Part shown: positions 54,624-63,467 of the stretch, one piece after another
Layout of the letters: each line of letters opens with the position of its first letter
Numbering within the stretch: the first letter of the stretch is position 1
Assembly: GCA_021789555.1 (NCBI GenBank)
Contig: JAJYJK010000008.1
Span: 1 to 64,000, forward strand
Direction: 5' to 3'
DNA: 64,000 nucleotides
Source of the DNA: Nitrospirota bacterium
Lineage (GTDB): Bacteria; Nitrospirota; Thermodesulfovibrionia; Thermodesulfovibrionales; JdFR-88
Made by a program: the position numbers and the translations under genes
The notes under the pieces: model-generated
The model's input: the letters and a program-made list of their open reading frames with translations, nothing else
The model's database searches: none
What the model was told of the DNA's origin: nothing

Positions 54624-55984
54624 ATAAAATAAAAATAATAATCCTGTGTGCCTGCCTGCTGATAGCCGCCGGCAGGGCGGGGGCCTCCACCGTCTCGGTC
54701 TGCAACTTCCCCTCGGGTTCGGCGGCCGAGGTGAGGATTTACGACCTCACGAGCGCATCCCTCGTCGTGAACACGACCGCCACCGGCGTCACGGAGCGGG
54801 CCGGACTCGGGCTCTCGAAATCCTGCTACGACTACACTGTGGCGCTGACCGCCGGGCACGCCTACCAGATAGACTGGGAGGATGCCGCCACGCCCGCGCA
54901 TGTGGCGAGCGAAACGCTGTATGAAGAGCAGACATATGCCGATGCGGCCACCAGCTCCAGGGCCTCGCAGACGAGCGTAAACGCCATCCCCACGAACCCG
55001 CTTTTGACTACGGACACGAGGCTGAATAATTTAAATGCGCCGGTTGGAAGCATCCCCACAAACCCGCTATTGACTACGGATGCGAGGCTCAATGACCTCG
55101 ATGCGGCCATATCATCCCGCCTGGCCGCCTCGGCCTACACCGCGCCGGACAATACGCATATCGGCCTCATAAACGGCGTGACGGGAAAACTGCAATTCGA
55201 TGGATCGAATAACGTGAAGAGCGCCCCGCAGACGGCGGCCACGCTGACGAGCGCCTACGATGCCGCCAAAAGCGCCGCCTCCCAAGCGAGCGTGAACGCC
55301 ATCCCCACAAACCCGCTATTGATTACGGATGCGAGGCTCAATGATTTAAACGCGCCTATAGGGAGCATCCCCACAAACCCGCTGCTTACGACCGATACGA
55401 GATTGAATTATCTCGATGCAAATATATCCTCGCGCCTGGCCGCCTCGGCCTACACCGCGCCGGACAATACGCATATCGGCCTCATAAACGGCGTGACGGG
55501 GAAAATCCAGTTCGATTCATCGGGCAACGTGAAATCTGACCCGCAGACGGCGATCCAGGCGAGCGTCTCCGCCCAGGACAAAACGGACATCGAAAACGGG
55601 ACGGTCATCCTGCTCACCGGCAGCCTCACTCCAGGCGCGTACCCGGCGAAGATGACCGTGAACTCCGGGCAGCCGATGAATATCTTCCGCGGCGACAGCC
55701 CCACAATAGATATCAATCTGCCCGCCGGCTGGAATTTGCAGAGCCCGGCCGGACAGGCCGTATGGTTCGCGGTGAAGGTGGCTCCGGCCGACCCGGACAG
55801 CAGCGCAATCGTAAACAGCCAGGCGACCATCACCGGGCCGCAGACGGCCACGATCACGCTGACCGGCGCGCAGACGGCGACGGTGGGGCGCTACTGGGCG
55901 GAGTTTAGCGTGGTGGACGCAAGCGGAAACAAGCTTGTGGCCCAGCAGTTCAAGCTCAATATCTTGCAGGACGTGCGGCAATAG
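54614..55984 (+). CDS. Exported repeat protein, fibre/adhesin-like
   Basis: Signal IKIIILCACLLIAAGRAGAS; repeated NAIPTNPLLTTDxRLNxLxAxI and AYTAPDNTHIGLINGVTGKxQFD. Confidence 0.7.
   Translation: MSMNKIKIIILCACLLIAAGRAGASTVSVCNFPSGSAAEVRIYDLTSASLVVNTTATGVTERAGLGLSKSCYDYTVALTAGHAYQIDWEDAATPAHVASETLYEEQTYADAATSSRASQTSVNAIPTNPLLTTDTRLNNLNAPVGSIPTNPLLTTDARLNDLDAAISSRLAASAYTAPDNTHIGLINGVTGKLQFDGSNNVKSAPQTAATLTSAYDAAKSAASQASVNAIPTNPLLITDARLNDLNAPIGSIPTNPLLTTDTRLNYLDANISSRLAASAYTAPDNTHIGLINGVTGKIQFDSSGNVKSDPQTAIQASVSAQDKTDIENGTVILLTGSLTPGAYPAKMTVNSGQPMNIFRGDSPTIDINLPAGWNLQSPAGQAVWFAVKVAPADPDSSAIVNSQATITGPQTATITLTGAQTATVGRYWAEFSVVDASGNKLVAQQFKLNILQDVRQ
54973..55550 (+). repeat. Two-copy internal direct repeat, 315-bp period, inside the exported repeat protein
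   Basis: GAGCGT(A/G)AACGCCATCCCCAC at 54973 and 55288; CGCGCCGGACAATACGCATATCGGCCTCATAAACGGCGTGACGGG at 55141 and 55456. Confidence 0.9.
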
Positions 55985-55985
55985 G

Positions 55986-56516
55986 ATGCTCGCGGAGATC
56001 GAACAGGCGATTATCTCCAGGATCACAAACAAAAATCTCGGCCTCGTGACCGCGCGCGTGCAGACGGAAAAAGGGCCCGTCGCCCGCTATCCCGCGCTCT
56101 ATGTGGCCATCGGCAGCGAGAAGATGCGCAGGACCGGCAATAACCTCAAGTGCGAGCCGGTAATATCCGTCATCCTATTTTTCAAAAACTTACAGAGAGA
56201 GGAACAGCGGCGGGCCGGCATATATCCCATCCTGGAGGGGATCAGGCAAGCGCTTTTCAACCAGTCGCTCGGGATGAGAATCGACGCGCTGCTGCCGGAG
56301 ATCTGGCGCGACATCACGACGGACGATGAGCGCGAGGAGGGATTTCTGATATTCGGGATGGAGGTAAAAACGGGCTACGTGGTGCATACCGTGGACGATA
56401 GCGACGTAGCCGCGGGGAATGATCTTATCACGATCGGGCTCAAATATTACCTGGAGCCCGACATAAACAGCGACGGCGCGGCGGACGCCGAGGACGACGT
56501 AACGACAACGCAATGA
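55986..56516 (+). CDS. DUF1834 (Mu gp37-like) protein
   Basis: MLAEIEQAIISRITNKNLGLVTARVQTEKGPVARYPALYVAIGSEKMRR; operon position. Confidence 0.75.
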   Translation: MLAEIEQAIISRITNKNLGLVTARVQTEKGPVARYPALYVAIGSEKMRRTGNNLKCEPVISVILFFKNLQREEQRRAGIYPILEGIRQALFNQSLGMRIDALLPEIWRDITTDDEREEGFLIFGMEVKTGYVVHTVDDSDVAAGNDLITIGLKYYLEPDINSDGAADAEDDVTTTQ

Positions 56517-56554
56517 CCGGTTTTTAAAGACGGCGTAAAGGAGGATTAAAAAGC

Positions 56555-56746
56555 ATGAAAGTTTTGGCGGCAAAAGGGACGAAATGCCCGATGGAGCGGC
56601 AGCCAAGGAAGTATATCCTGGACACTCCCCCTGATGGGGAGACGGGCTTCGAGGTGCCGGAGGCGGTGTATTACCTGCGGCTGCTGCGGGACGGCTCGCT
56701 AGTGCCCGCTCCGGCCGACACGGCAAAAAAAGGAGGTAACAAATAA
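56555..56746 (+). CDS. DUF2635 (Mu gp38-like) protein
   Basis: MKVLAAKGTKCPMERQPRKYILD...VPEAVYYLRLLRDGSLVPA. Confidence 0.8.
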   Translation: MKVLAAKGTKCPMERQPRKYILDTPPDGETGFEVPEAVYYLRLLRDGSLVPAPADTAKKGGNK

Positions 56747-58194
56747 TGGCAGAAGCAATCCAGTTCAGCCAGATACCCTCCGGGATACGCAAGCCCGGAA
56801 AATATTTCGAGTTCAACACGTCTTTGGCGGTGCGGACGCTGCCCGGCATCGACTGGCAGGTCCTTATAATCGGCCAGAGGCTTGCGGCCGGCAGCGTGGC
56901 GGCGCTCGTCCCCACGCAGGTATTTTCCGAGCAGGATGCGGAAACATATTTCGGCATCGGCTCCATCGCGCACAGGATGGTCCGCGCAGCATTGCAAGCG
57001 AACCCGTACCTTAAACTCACGGTCTGCACGCTGGACGACGCTGCCGCCTCGGTCGCGGCGAGCGGCACCGTCACTATCGCAAATGCGGCAACCTCGACTG
57101 GCGTGCTCAGTCTATATGTGGCCAACGAGGAGGTGGACGTCGTCGTGAACTCCGGGGACACCCCCACCATCATCGCCGGAAACATAGTTACGGCGATCAC
57201 CAACCTTCCGGACCTGCCGGTCACCGCCTCGGCCGCGTTGGGAGTCGTCACGCTCACCGCCAAAAACAAGGGCACAGTGGGCAACCAGATAGGGATGGGG
57301 TATCTGCTTCAGAACGTCTCAGCCACCACCGTGACGATCGTCCAGATGGCAAACGGCACGACGGACCCCACTCTGCAGAATGCGCTGAATGCCGTATTCG
57401 CGCAGCAGTTCGATATTACGATCACGCCGTATAATACACAGGCCAATCTGGCCATACTTAAAACCCAGCTTGAAACGCTGAGCAACGCCATCGAGCAGCG
57501 CCCGGGCGTGGGTGTCTATGCCGTGACCGGGCCGCTCGCCGCGGCCACGACGCTCGCCGGGCAGGTGAACGAGGGACGTATCCTGGGCGCGTATTTGCGG
57601 CTCACTGCCGGCACCACGCAGCAGATGAGCGCGGCCTACGAGCTGGCCGCCGCTTACGGCGCGGTAATGGCGAGCGAGCCGGACCCCGGCAGGCCGCTCA
57701 ATACGCTTGCGCTCACCGGTATCTCGCCCCCGGCCATGGCGGACAGGCTATCGAGGACGGAGCAGGAGAGCTGCCTGGCAAACGGCGTGGCGCCGCTCGA
57801 GGTGGGGCCCGGGCTCACCGTCCAGATCGTAAGAGCCATCAGCACATACACGCTCAACCCGGCGGGGGTCCCGGACGTCTCGCTCCTGGACATCACGACG
57901 ATCCGCGCGCTCGATTACGTGAGGCTCTCCTGCCGGACGAGAATAGCGCTCCGCTTCCCCAGGGAGAAGCTTAACGCGGTGAAAACGCCGCCCAGGGTGA
58001 GGACTGAGCTGCTGGACGTGCTCAAGCAGTTGGAGGACCTCAATATGGTGGAGAACGTGGACACCTATCTGCCTATGCTCGTGGTGCAGCCTGACGGCCA
58101 GGACGCCACGAGACTGGACGCTCAAATCCCGGCGGACATAGTCCCCGGTCTGCACATCTTCGCCGGCGTGATATATCTACTGCTGGGTGCGTAA
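56746..58194 (+). CDS. Tail sheath protein (Mu gpL-like)
   Basis: IQFSQIPSGIRKPGKYFEFNTSLAVRTLPGIDWQVLIIGQRLAAGSV; sheath-like C-terminus. Confidence 0.92.
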   Translation: MAEAIQFSQIPSGIRKPGKYFEFNTSLAVRTLPGIDWQVLIIGQRLAAGSVAALVPTQVFSEQDAETYFGIGSIAHRMVRAALQANPYLKLTVCTLDDAAASVAASGTVTIANAATSTGVLSLYVANEEVDVVVNSGDTPTIIAGNIVTAITNLPDLPVTASAALGVVTLTAKNKGTVGNQIGMGYLLQNVSATTVTIVQMANGTTDPTLQNALNAVFAQQFDITITPYNTQANLAILKTQLETLSNAIEQRPGVGVYAVTGPLAAATTLAGQVNEGRILGAYLRLTAGTTQQMSAAYELAAAYGAVMASEPDPGRPLNTLALTGISPPAMADRLSRTEQESCLANGVAPLEVGPGLTVQIVRAISTYTLNPAGVPDVSLLDITTIRALDYVRLSCRTRIALRFPREKLNAVKTPPRVRTELLDVLKQLEDLNMVENVDTYLPMLVVQPDGQDATRLDAQIPADIVPGLHIFAGVIYLLLGA

Positions 58195-58253
58195 AAAAGG
58201 AGCTTTAAGGGCGGAGCAAGCCCCGCCCTTAAAAAAAAGAAAGGAGCCCAAAC

Positions 58254-58625
58254 ATGGCAGACCAGTACGTCTCAAGGATAAATCTGGAAATCAACGGGCA
58301 GGACGTGGACGATTTCAAGAAGTGTTCGGAAGGGGAAGTGGAGCTTGCCAAGCAGGTAAAGCTCATGAATAAAACGGGCCATTGCAATACGGTCCCCCGG
58401 TTCGAGGTGGAGGTGGATTATGTGATCCCGTCCGGCTCCCCGGAGTTTGACTTCACGCAGCTGACCGCGGCGAACCCCGGCACCCTCACCATAGACCGGC
58501 AGGACGGCACGCGTATCACCTACCAGGGTGTGGTGACAAGAAAGATCGGTAAAACGGAGTATAACGAGGAGAAAGAGGCATCCAAGACGGTTACCCTCGG
58601 CGCTGCGGGGAGGATCAACTCATGA
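58254..58625 (+). CDS. Tail tube protein (Mu gpM-like)
   Basis: YVSRINLEINGQDVDDFKKCSEGEVELAKQVKLMNKTGHCNTVPRFEVEVDYVIP. Confidence 0.85.
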   Translation: MADQYVSRINLEINGQDVDDFKKCSEGEVELAKQVKLMNKTGHCNTVPRFEVEVDYVIPSGSPEFDFTQLTAANPGTLTIDRQDGTRITYQGVVTRKIGKTEYNEEKEASKTVTLGAAGRINS

Positions 58626-58975
58626 TGACCGAAAAGGGGACCTTGCCTGTAGGTGTTGAATACGAAGGTAAGCCGCAGCGGGATTTCGAGCTGCGGCCGC
58701 AGCTCGTCCAGGACAGCGTGGACGCGGTGGAAGAGGAGCGGGCGCAAAGAAACGAAAGCTACCTTGGCGTGTGCGTGCTGGCAAAACAGCTTACAAAGCT
58801 GGGGGACATCCCGAAGGAAAAGATAACGCCCACGCTCCTTATGGGGATGTACGAGGCGGACCTGGGCGTGATATCGGCGGCTGCGCGGAGGCTACAGCAG
58901 CGGCTGGCCCGATTTTCAGGAGCAGACGAAGCCCCTGAGAAAGGTGCTGCTGGCGTTGAGAAAGCTGGGGTTTAG
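58622..58975 (+). CDS. Tail assembly chaperone, Mu gp41-like (0-frame product)
   Basis: GTLPVGVEYEGKPQRDFELRPQLVQDSVDAVEEE; follows the tube gene. Confidence 0.8.
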   Translation: MMTEKGTLPVGVEYEGKPQRDFELRPQLVQDSVDAVEEERAQRNESYLGVCVLAKQLTKLGDIPKEKITPTLLMGMYEADLGVISAAARRLQQRLARFSGADEAPEKGAAGVEKAGV

Positions 58976-59120
58976 CGGTGAGGAGATATCTGCGATGCCC
59001 TATGCCGAGGCAGATGCCTGGCTTGAGGCCTATAGCGAGATCGTTAAGCCGGAAACTGGCAGGAAGACGTTCATCGTGAAACGCGAAAAGTCAGGACGCT
59101 CCAGAAGAGGACGCCAATGA
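58872..59120 (+). CDS. Mu gp42-like extension in the -2/+1 frame of gp41
   Basis: Alternative frame reads GWPDFQEQTKPLRKVLLALRKLGFSGEEISAMPYAEADAWLEAYSEIVKPETGRKTFIVKREKSGRSRRGRQ*. Frame is open from just after TGA 58869-58871 to 59120 and has no obvious own start. Confidence 0.65.
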   Translation, partial: YRRLRGGYSSGWPDFQEQTKPLRKVLLALRKLGFSGEEISAMPYAEADAWLEAYSEIVKPETGRKTFIVKREKSGRSRRGRQ

Positions 59121-59316
59121 GCATGGGGACAACAGCGTAATGGACAAGCTGGAAATGGTCCATAAGGGGCCAAGCAAGGAAATATGCGCCGAGGGCGAAA
59201 ACAGCCGCGCCCGCAAGGTAAAGGATGGCCAGGAGCACATGGTGCAGTTTTACCCATTTGATAAAGGTGAAAGCCAGGGCGAGGCCCAGCGCTATTCCAA
59301 GATAAGAGGCCAGCAT
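59071..59316 (-). CDS. Antisense-strand small membrane protein between gp42 and tape measure
   Basis: MLASYLGIALGLALAFTFIKWVKLHHVLLAILYLAGAAVFALGAYFLAWPLMDHFQLVHYAVVPMLIGVLFWSVLTFRVSR: about three TM segments; no convincing plus-strand gene in 59121-59314. Confidence 0.5.
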   Translation of the reverse strand: MLASYLGIALGLALAFTFIKWVKLHHVLLAILYLAGAAVFALGAYFLAWPLMDHFQLVHYAVVPMLIGVLFWSVLTFRVSR

Positions 59317-61096
59317 GTCTGACACGATGAGACTTACCCTCCAGTTGACCGCCGTGGATATGCTCCAGGGCGTCCTTTCGGCTGCCAGGCGGTCTATCCT
59401 CAGTTTAGGCGATGCGGGCAAAAAAGTCCAGAAGGACTTCGACATCATGACCTCCAATATAACGCGGGGGTTGCGGAACATTGCCGTCGCCCATTACGGC
59501 TGGGAAAAGATGAAGACCGGCATCAATTACGCCGCCAGCCTCCAGGAGGCGCTTCGAGATGTGCGCATGGACATCACAAGGTCCGGCGAGTCGGCGGCGG
59601 ACCTCAACCGGAAACTTGCGCAGGTCCGGAGCACGGCAGTCAGTATCCAGGCGTTTACGCCATTTTCGGCCGAGGATGTGGTGCGCGTCGAGGATACACT
59701 TTTGAAGGCTGGCCTTAAAATGAAGGACGTGGCAGGCCAGGGCGGCGCAGCCTGGGCGGCCTCGGCGCTCGGCACAATCACGGGGAATGCTCCCGAGGAA
59801 ATGGCGGCAGGTCTCGTCCATATCGCCGCTCCCTTCAACATTCAGGGCACCGGATATGGCAAGCTGGCCGATGATCTACAGCGCGTTGCGACGGCAGGCG
59901 GCATGAATATGCAGGATTTACTGCAAGGGATGACGTTTGCCGCCGGGCAGGCGGCGAGCATACATATTCCGCTCCACGAGGTGCTCGCTACGATAGCGAC
60001 TGTGTCCAAATTGACCGGCATGAGCGGCGGCCGGGTGGGACGCAATATCCAGATGTTTCTGGCTATGCTGCCCGGGTTGACCGCCCAGAACCGGCAACTG
60101 ATGCAGCAATTGGGCATTTCGGCCTATGACGCCCATGGCCAAATAAAACCGATGCTCGATATTATCAACCAGTTGCGGGTTGGCCTGGGGAAACTCAGCC
60201 CTGAACAGTTGACTATCGTGGCGCATAAATTGTTCGGGTCGGAAGGGGTGCGCGTCGTCAATGCCCTGATGAACAAGGGGCAATACTCTTACGAGTCCAT
60301 AACCGGACATATGCGGGAAGCGCTTTCCCTTCAAGATAAAATAAATATAAAAACGGGGGAATATATCACCAACCTGCACGCCTTGCAGACGACCTGGCAG
60401 TCCACGATGGCCACGTTTTTCAATCCGCTTTTAACGCCGCTAACAGACCTTCTTAAATTCCTGAATGATATAGCCTCGAAGCTCGGCGAGTTCGGGGAAA
60501 AGCATCCGGCTGGCACCACGGCGTTTTCAGGGCTGGCGCTTGCGGGCGTTACGGCTGTAGGCGGCTATGGCATCCTACAGCTATTAAGGGGAGGCGCAGC
60601 GGGCGCTCGTGTCCTTAAAGGTATGGGTGGCCTGAAAGGGCTTTTAGGCGGCATTGGAAGTGCCGCTGTCGGCATAACGGAAGGGAAAGTGGTACAGGCC
60701 GCGACCGGGGTCACCCCCGTCTTCGTCACCAACTGGCCATCGAATATCGGAGGGGGGGTCGCGCCCGCTGCAGGTTCCGTACTCAACGGCGGATTAAACG
60801 AAGCGGTCACCCTGGCGGCCATCGGGAAAAATGCGGGGCTGATAGGCCTGACTGCGGCCGCAGCTTACGGTGTCGGCTCTATTATCAATAAACTCCCGAA
60901 CTGGTTCGGCCTCAGCAACAACAAAAACGGCCTCGGCGGCATTATTGGAGAGAAGCTTTATAACCTCTTCCATGGTGAATTGAAACCGCAGGTCACTACC
61001 ACCGTCAATATAGACACGCAGAGCGGCCGTGTTTACACGGCAACCAACGGCATGAAAAATCAAGCGAGCGTGAACCTTAAGCGGGGGCGTCAATAA
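59315..61096 (+). CDS. Tail tape measure protein
   Basis: TMP-type region TPFSAEDVVRVEDTLLKAGLKMKDVAG...MNMQDLLQGMTFAAGQAASIHIPLHEVLATIATVSKLTGMSGGRVGRNIQMFLAML. Confidence 0.88.
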   Translation: MSDTMRLTLQLTAVDMLQGVLSAARRSILSLGDAGKKVQKDFDIMTSNITRGLRNIAVAHYGWEKMKTGINYAASLQEALRDVRMDITRSGESAADLNRKLAQVRSTAVSIQAFTPFSAEDVVRVEDTLLKAGLKMKDVAGQGGAAWAASALGTITGNAPEEMAAGLVHIAAPFNIQGTGYGKLADDLQRVATAGGMNMQDLLQGMTFAAGQAASIHIPLHEVLATIATVSKLTGMSGGRVGRNIQMFLAMLPGLTAQNRQLMQQLGISAYDAHGQIKPMLDIINQLRVGLGKLSPEQLTIVAHKLFGSEGVRVVNALMNKGQYSYESITGHMREALSLQDKINIKTGEYITNLHALQTTWQSTMATFFNPLLTPLTDLLKFLNDIASKLGEFGEKHPAGTTAFSGLALAGVTAVGGYGILQLLRGGAAGARVLKGMGGLKGLLGGIGSAAVGITEGKVVQAATGVTPVFVTNWPSNIGGGVAPAAGSVLNGGLNEAVTLAAIGKNAGLIGLTAAAAYGVGSIINKLPNWFGLSNNKNGLGGIIGEKLYNLFHGELKPQVTTTVNIDTQSGRVYTATNGMKNQASVNLKRGRQ

Positions 61097-62385
61097 TGCC
61101 GGACACCTATCAGGCGCAGCTCGGCCCCTTCAACCTGGACATCCAGGATATCGAGGACACGTTTGAAAAAGCGATCGCCACATACGAGTTCCCCTATGTT
61201 GATGGCGCGCTCCTGGAGGACATGGGCCAGAAAGCCCGGAAGATAAAATTCCGCTGCTATTTTTATAACGATACATATCAAACGCATTTCGATCTCATAA
61301 ACTATCTGGAGTACCGGGGCATGGTGGACCTGGTCCATCCGAAATACGGGCTCGTCAAGGGCAAGATAGAGTCCGTGAACGTGCGGCATGACGACCGGAT
61401 TCGGATGGCGCAGATAGATATTGCCTTCACCGAGAACCTCCGCGGCTCCGCGCAGCCCATTGCCACGGTCCAGGTGCAGGGGGCTGTGGAGGATGCGTTC
61501 GCCTCCGGCCAGCAGGACCAGATGGACTGGTTCTCCAGTTACACCAGCTTGCAAATCGGCGCGGAAGGCGCGGCAGTGCTCGCGCAGACGCTCGACTACA
61601 CGCAGCCCGGTGTCCTTTCGCAGTTTACCGGGCTGTCGCAAAAAGCGCAGGCGTATATGGCGCGGGTGGATACGTACGTCCGGACGCTGGACGGGACGCT
61701 CCTCGATGTCACAAACCCCGCGAACGGTCTGGTGAGCGTGCTCGATTACGGGACGACGCTGCCTGGCCGCGTGGTGAGCGCTGTCGCGCGGACGATAGAG
61801 AGATATGCCGTTCTCTGCAATACCGCCGGGTGCGCGCCCTCGCGCTTCCTCAATAACCTGCAACAGGCTATCGGTACGCTGGCCGCGGCCTCGGGGGATT
61901 TCGCGGACCAGACGCAATGCGCAGGCGCGCAGCGGCTCGCCCTGGAGACCTCCTATATCTACGATGCCGATGAGCAAAATTATGCCGCGCAGAAACAAGC
62001 TGAAAATCAAAAGGCGTTTGACACTATGGGCAACTATACAGCCCTCGCGTCGTTGGGCGCCGTCCTCACCGTCGAGGACCTGGAAGCCACGCTGGCCATC
62101 GCCATGTCCGCCATCGAGGCGAGCATAACGGCGGGACGCCTCGCGGGCGAGCTGACGCCCTCGCTAAAAACACAGGCGCTCGCGCTGCTTACGTGGGTGG
62201 AACAGGTGAAGATGGAGCGCGCGACCGTCATCACGATAGGCGTGGCCAACCCCACGCCCATGCATCTGCTCTGCCTTCAGTACGGCCTCGACTACCATGC
62301 GGCCGAGCGGGTTTTCGCTATCAACAAAATAAAGCAGCCATCGTTTACCCAGGGGACAATAAATATGTATTCGGGAGGGGTGTAA
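61096..62385 (+). CDS. DNA circularization / tail protein N (Mu gp43-like)
   Basis: ATYEFPYVDGALLEDMGQKARKIKFRCYFYNDTYQTHFDLINYLEYRGMVDLVHPKYGLVKGKIESVNVRHDDR. Confidence 0.9.
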   Translation: MPDTYQAQLGPFNLDIQDIEDTFEKAIATYEFPYVDGALLEDMGQKARKIKFRCYFYNDTYQTHFDLINYLEYRGMVDLVHPKYGLVKGKIESVNVRHDDRIRMAQIDIAFTENLRGSAQPIATVQVQGAVEDAFASGQQDQMDWFSSYTSLQIGAEGAAVLAQTLDYTQPGVLSQFTGLSQKAQAYMARVDTYVRTLDGTLLDVTNPANGLVSVLDYGTTLPGRVVSAVARTIERYAVLCNTAGCAPSRFLNNLQQAIGTLAAASGDFADQTQCAGAQRLALETSYIYDADEQNYAAQKQAENQKAFDTMGNYTALASLGAVLTVEDLEATLAIAMSAIEASITAGRLAGELTPSLKTQALALLTWVEQVKMERATVITIGVANPTPMHLLCLQYGLDYHAAERVFAINKIKQPSFTQGTINMYSGGV

Positions 62386-62387
62386 TC

Positions 62388-63467
62388 GTGCTGGATACGA
62401 TCGAGCTCCGTGCCCAGGGACAGAAGATACAGCATTTTGAGCGCTACCGCGTGGAGGGGGACCTCTATTGCGCGGACCATGCCTTTGAAATCACGCTGGC
62501 CAACCCGGAGATAAAGTTCACCGCCGGCATGCCCTGCGAGATTCAGATAAACGGCAGCCGGGAGCTATATGGGATACTGGACTGCGTGAACCCCTCGGGC
62601 GATAAGGACAAGGGCCGCAAATTGAAAGTGGCCGGCCGGGATTTAATGGGTTATTTCGTGGACGCATATTGCGAGACGTTTCAGACCCTCCAGGGCGTCA
62701 CACTGCAGCAGCTCACGCAGAGCCTGCTTAAAAATATCCCGAAACAATTCCGCGGCCTGATGAACATCACGTACCAGCAGCACGTGGTTGGCGTGCTCCT
62801 CAAAAAACAACGCAATACCAAAGGCTCCGTTGCGGTCTCGGATTTCCCGCAGGCGTTTAGCCAGATAGAGCCGGGCATGACCATTTTTGAGGTGCTGAAA
62901 GAATACGCGCAGAGCCGCGGCATGATGTTTTTTTGCGACAATCACGGCGATTTCACTTTCGGGCGGCCGAAGGCAGGCGGCGCGCCGCTGTTCAATATCG
63001 TCAACTCGTTTTCCGGGCAGGGGAATAATGTCCTCGAGTGGGAGCTGCACGATAATATATCGAGGCGGTATTCACAGGTGACAGTGGCAGGACAAAAACA
63101 GGGCGAGGGCAGCGACGCGGGGCCCTCCGCCATAAACGTAAAGGCAACGGTTACGGACCCGGCGTTTCCTTTTTACAAGCCTTTTGTCCAGCGCAATAAC
63201 AACGACCGCTACAGCCCGAAGCTCCAGGCGCGTTTCCTGATGGAGAAACTGAAGGCGGACGGATTCCGTATCCGCTACAAGGTCGCCGGGCATAGCCAGA
63301 ACGGCCATAACTGGCAGATCAACGAGCTGGTAAAAGTGCAGGACGAGCCGCTCGGCCTGAACGGAAATTATCTAGTCTACCGCCGGACGTTCATGTTCGA
63401 TAAGCAGAGAGGCCCGGAGACGGAGCTGATATTAGGCTACCCGGGGCTTATAGCGGGAGGGGAATGA
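62388..63467 (+). CDS. Baseplate/tail protein P (Mu gp44-like)
   Basis: FERYRVEGDLYCADHAFEITLANPEIKFTAGMPCEIQINGSRELYGILDCVNPSGDKDKGRKLKVAGRDLMG; GTG start. Confidence 0.88.
   Translation: MLDTIELRAQGQKIQHFERYRVEGDLYCADHAFEITLANPEIKFTAGMPCEIQINGSRELYGILDCVNPSGDKDKGRKLKVAGRDLMGYFVDAYCETFQTLQGVTLQQLTQSLLKNIPKQFRGLMNITYQQHVVGVLLKKQRNTKGSVAVSDFPQAFSQIEPGMTIFEVLKEYAQSRGMMFFCDNHGDFTFGRPKAGGAPLFNIVNSFSGQGNNVLEWELHDNISRRYSQVTVAGQKQGEGSDAGPSAINVKATVTDPAFPFYKPFVQRNNNDRYSPKLQARFLMEKLKADGFRIRYKVAGHSQNGHNWQINELVKVQDEPLGLNGNYLVYRRTFMFDKQRGPETELILGYPGLIAGGE

Noticed and set aside
53674-55984. Diversity-generating retroelement variable region in the fibre-like repeats
   Set aside because: No reverse transcriptase or A-biased template repeat was seen; the repeats look like ordinary segmental duplication.
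59140-59322. Plus-strand 60-aa ORF between gp42 and the tape measure
   Set aside because: Charged, low-information sequence antisense to a strongly hydrophobic minus-strand ORF; no family match recognised.
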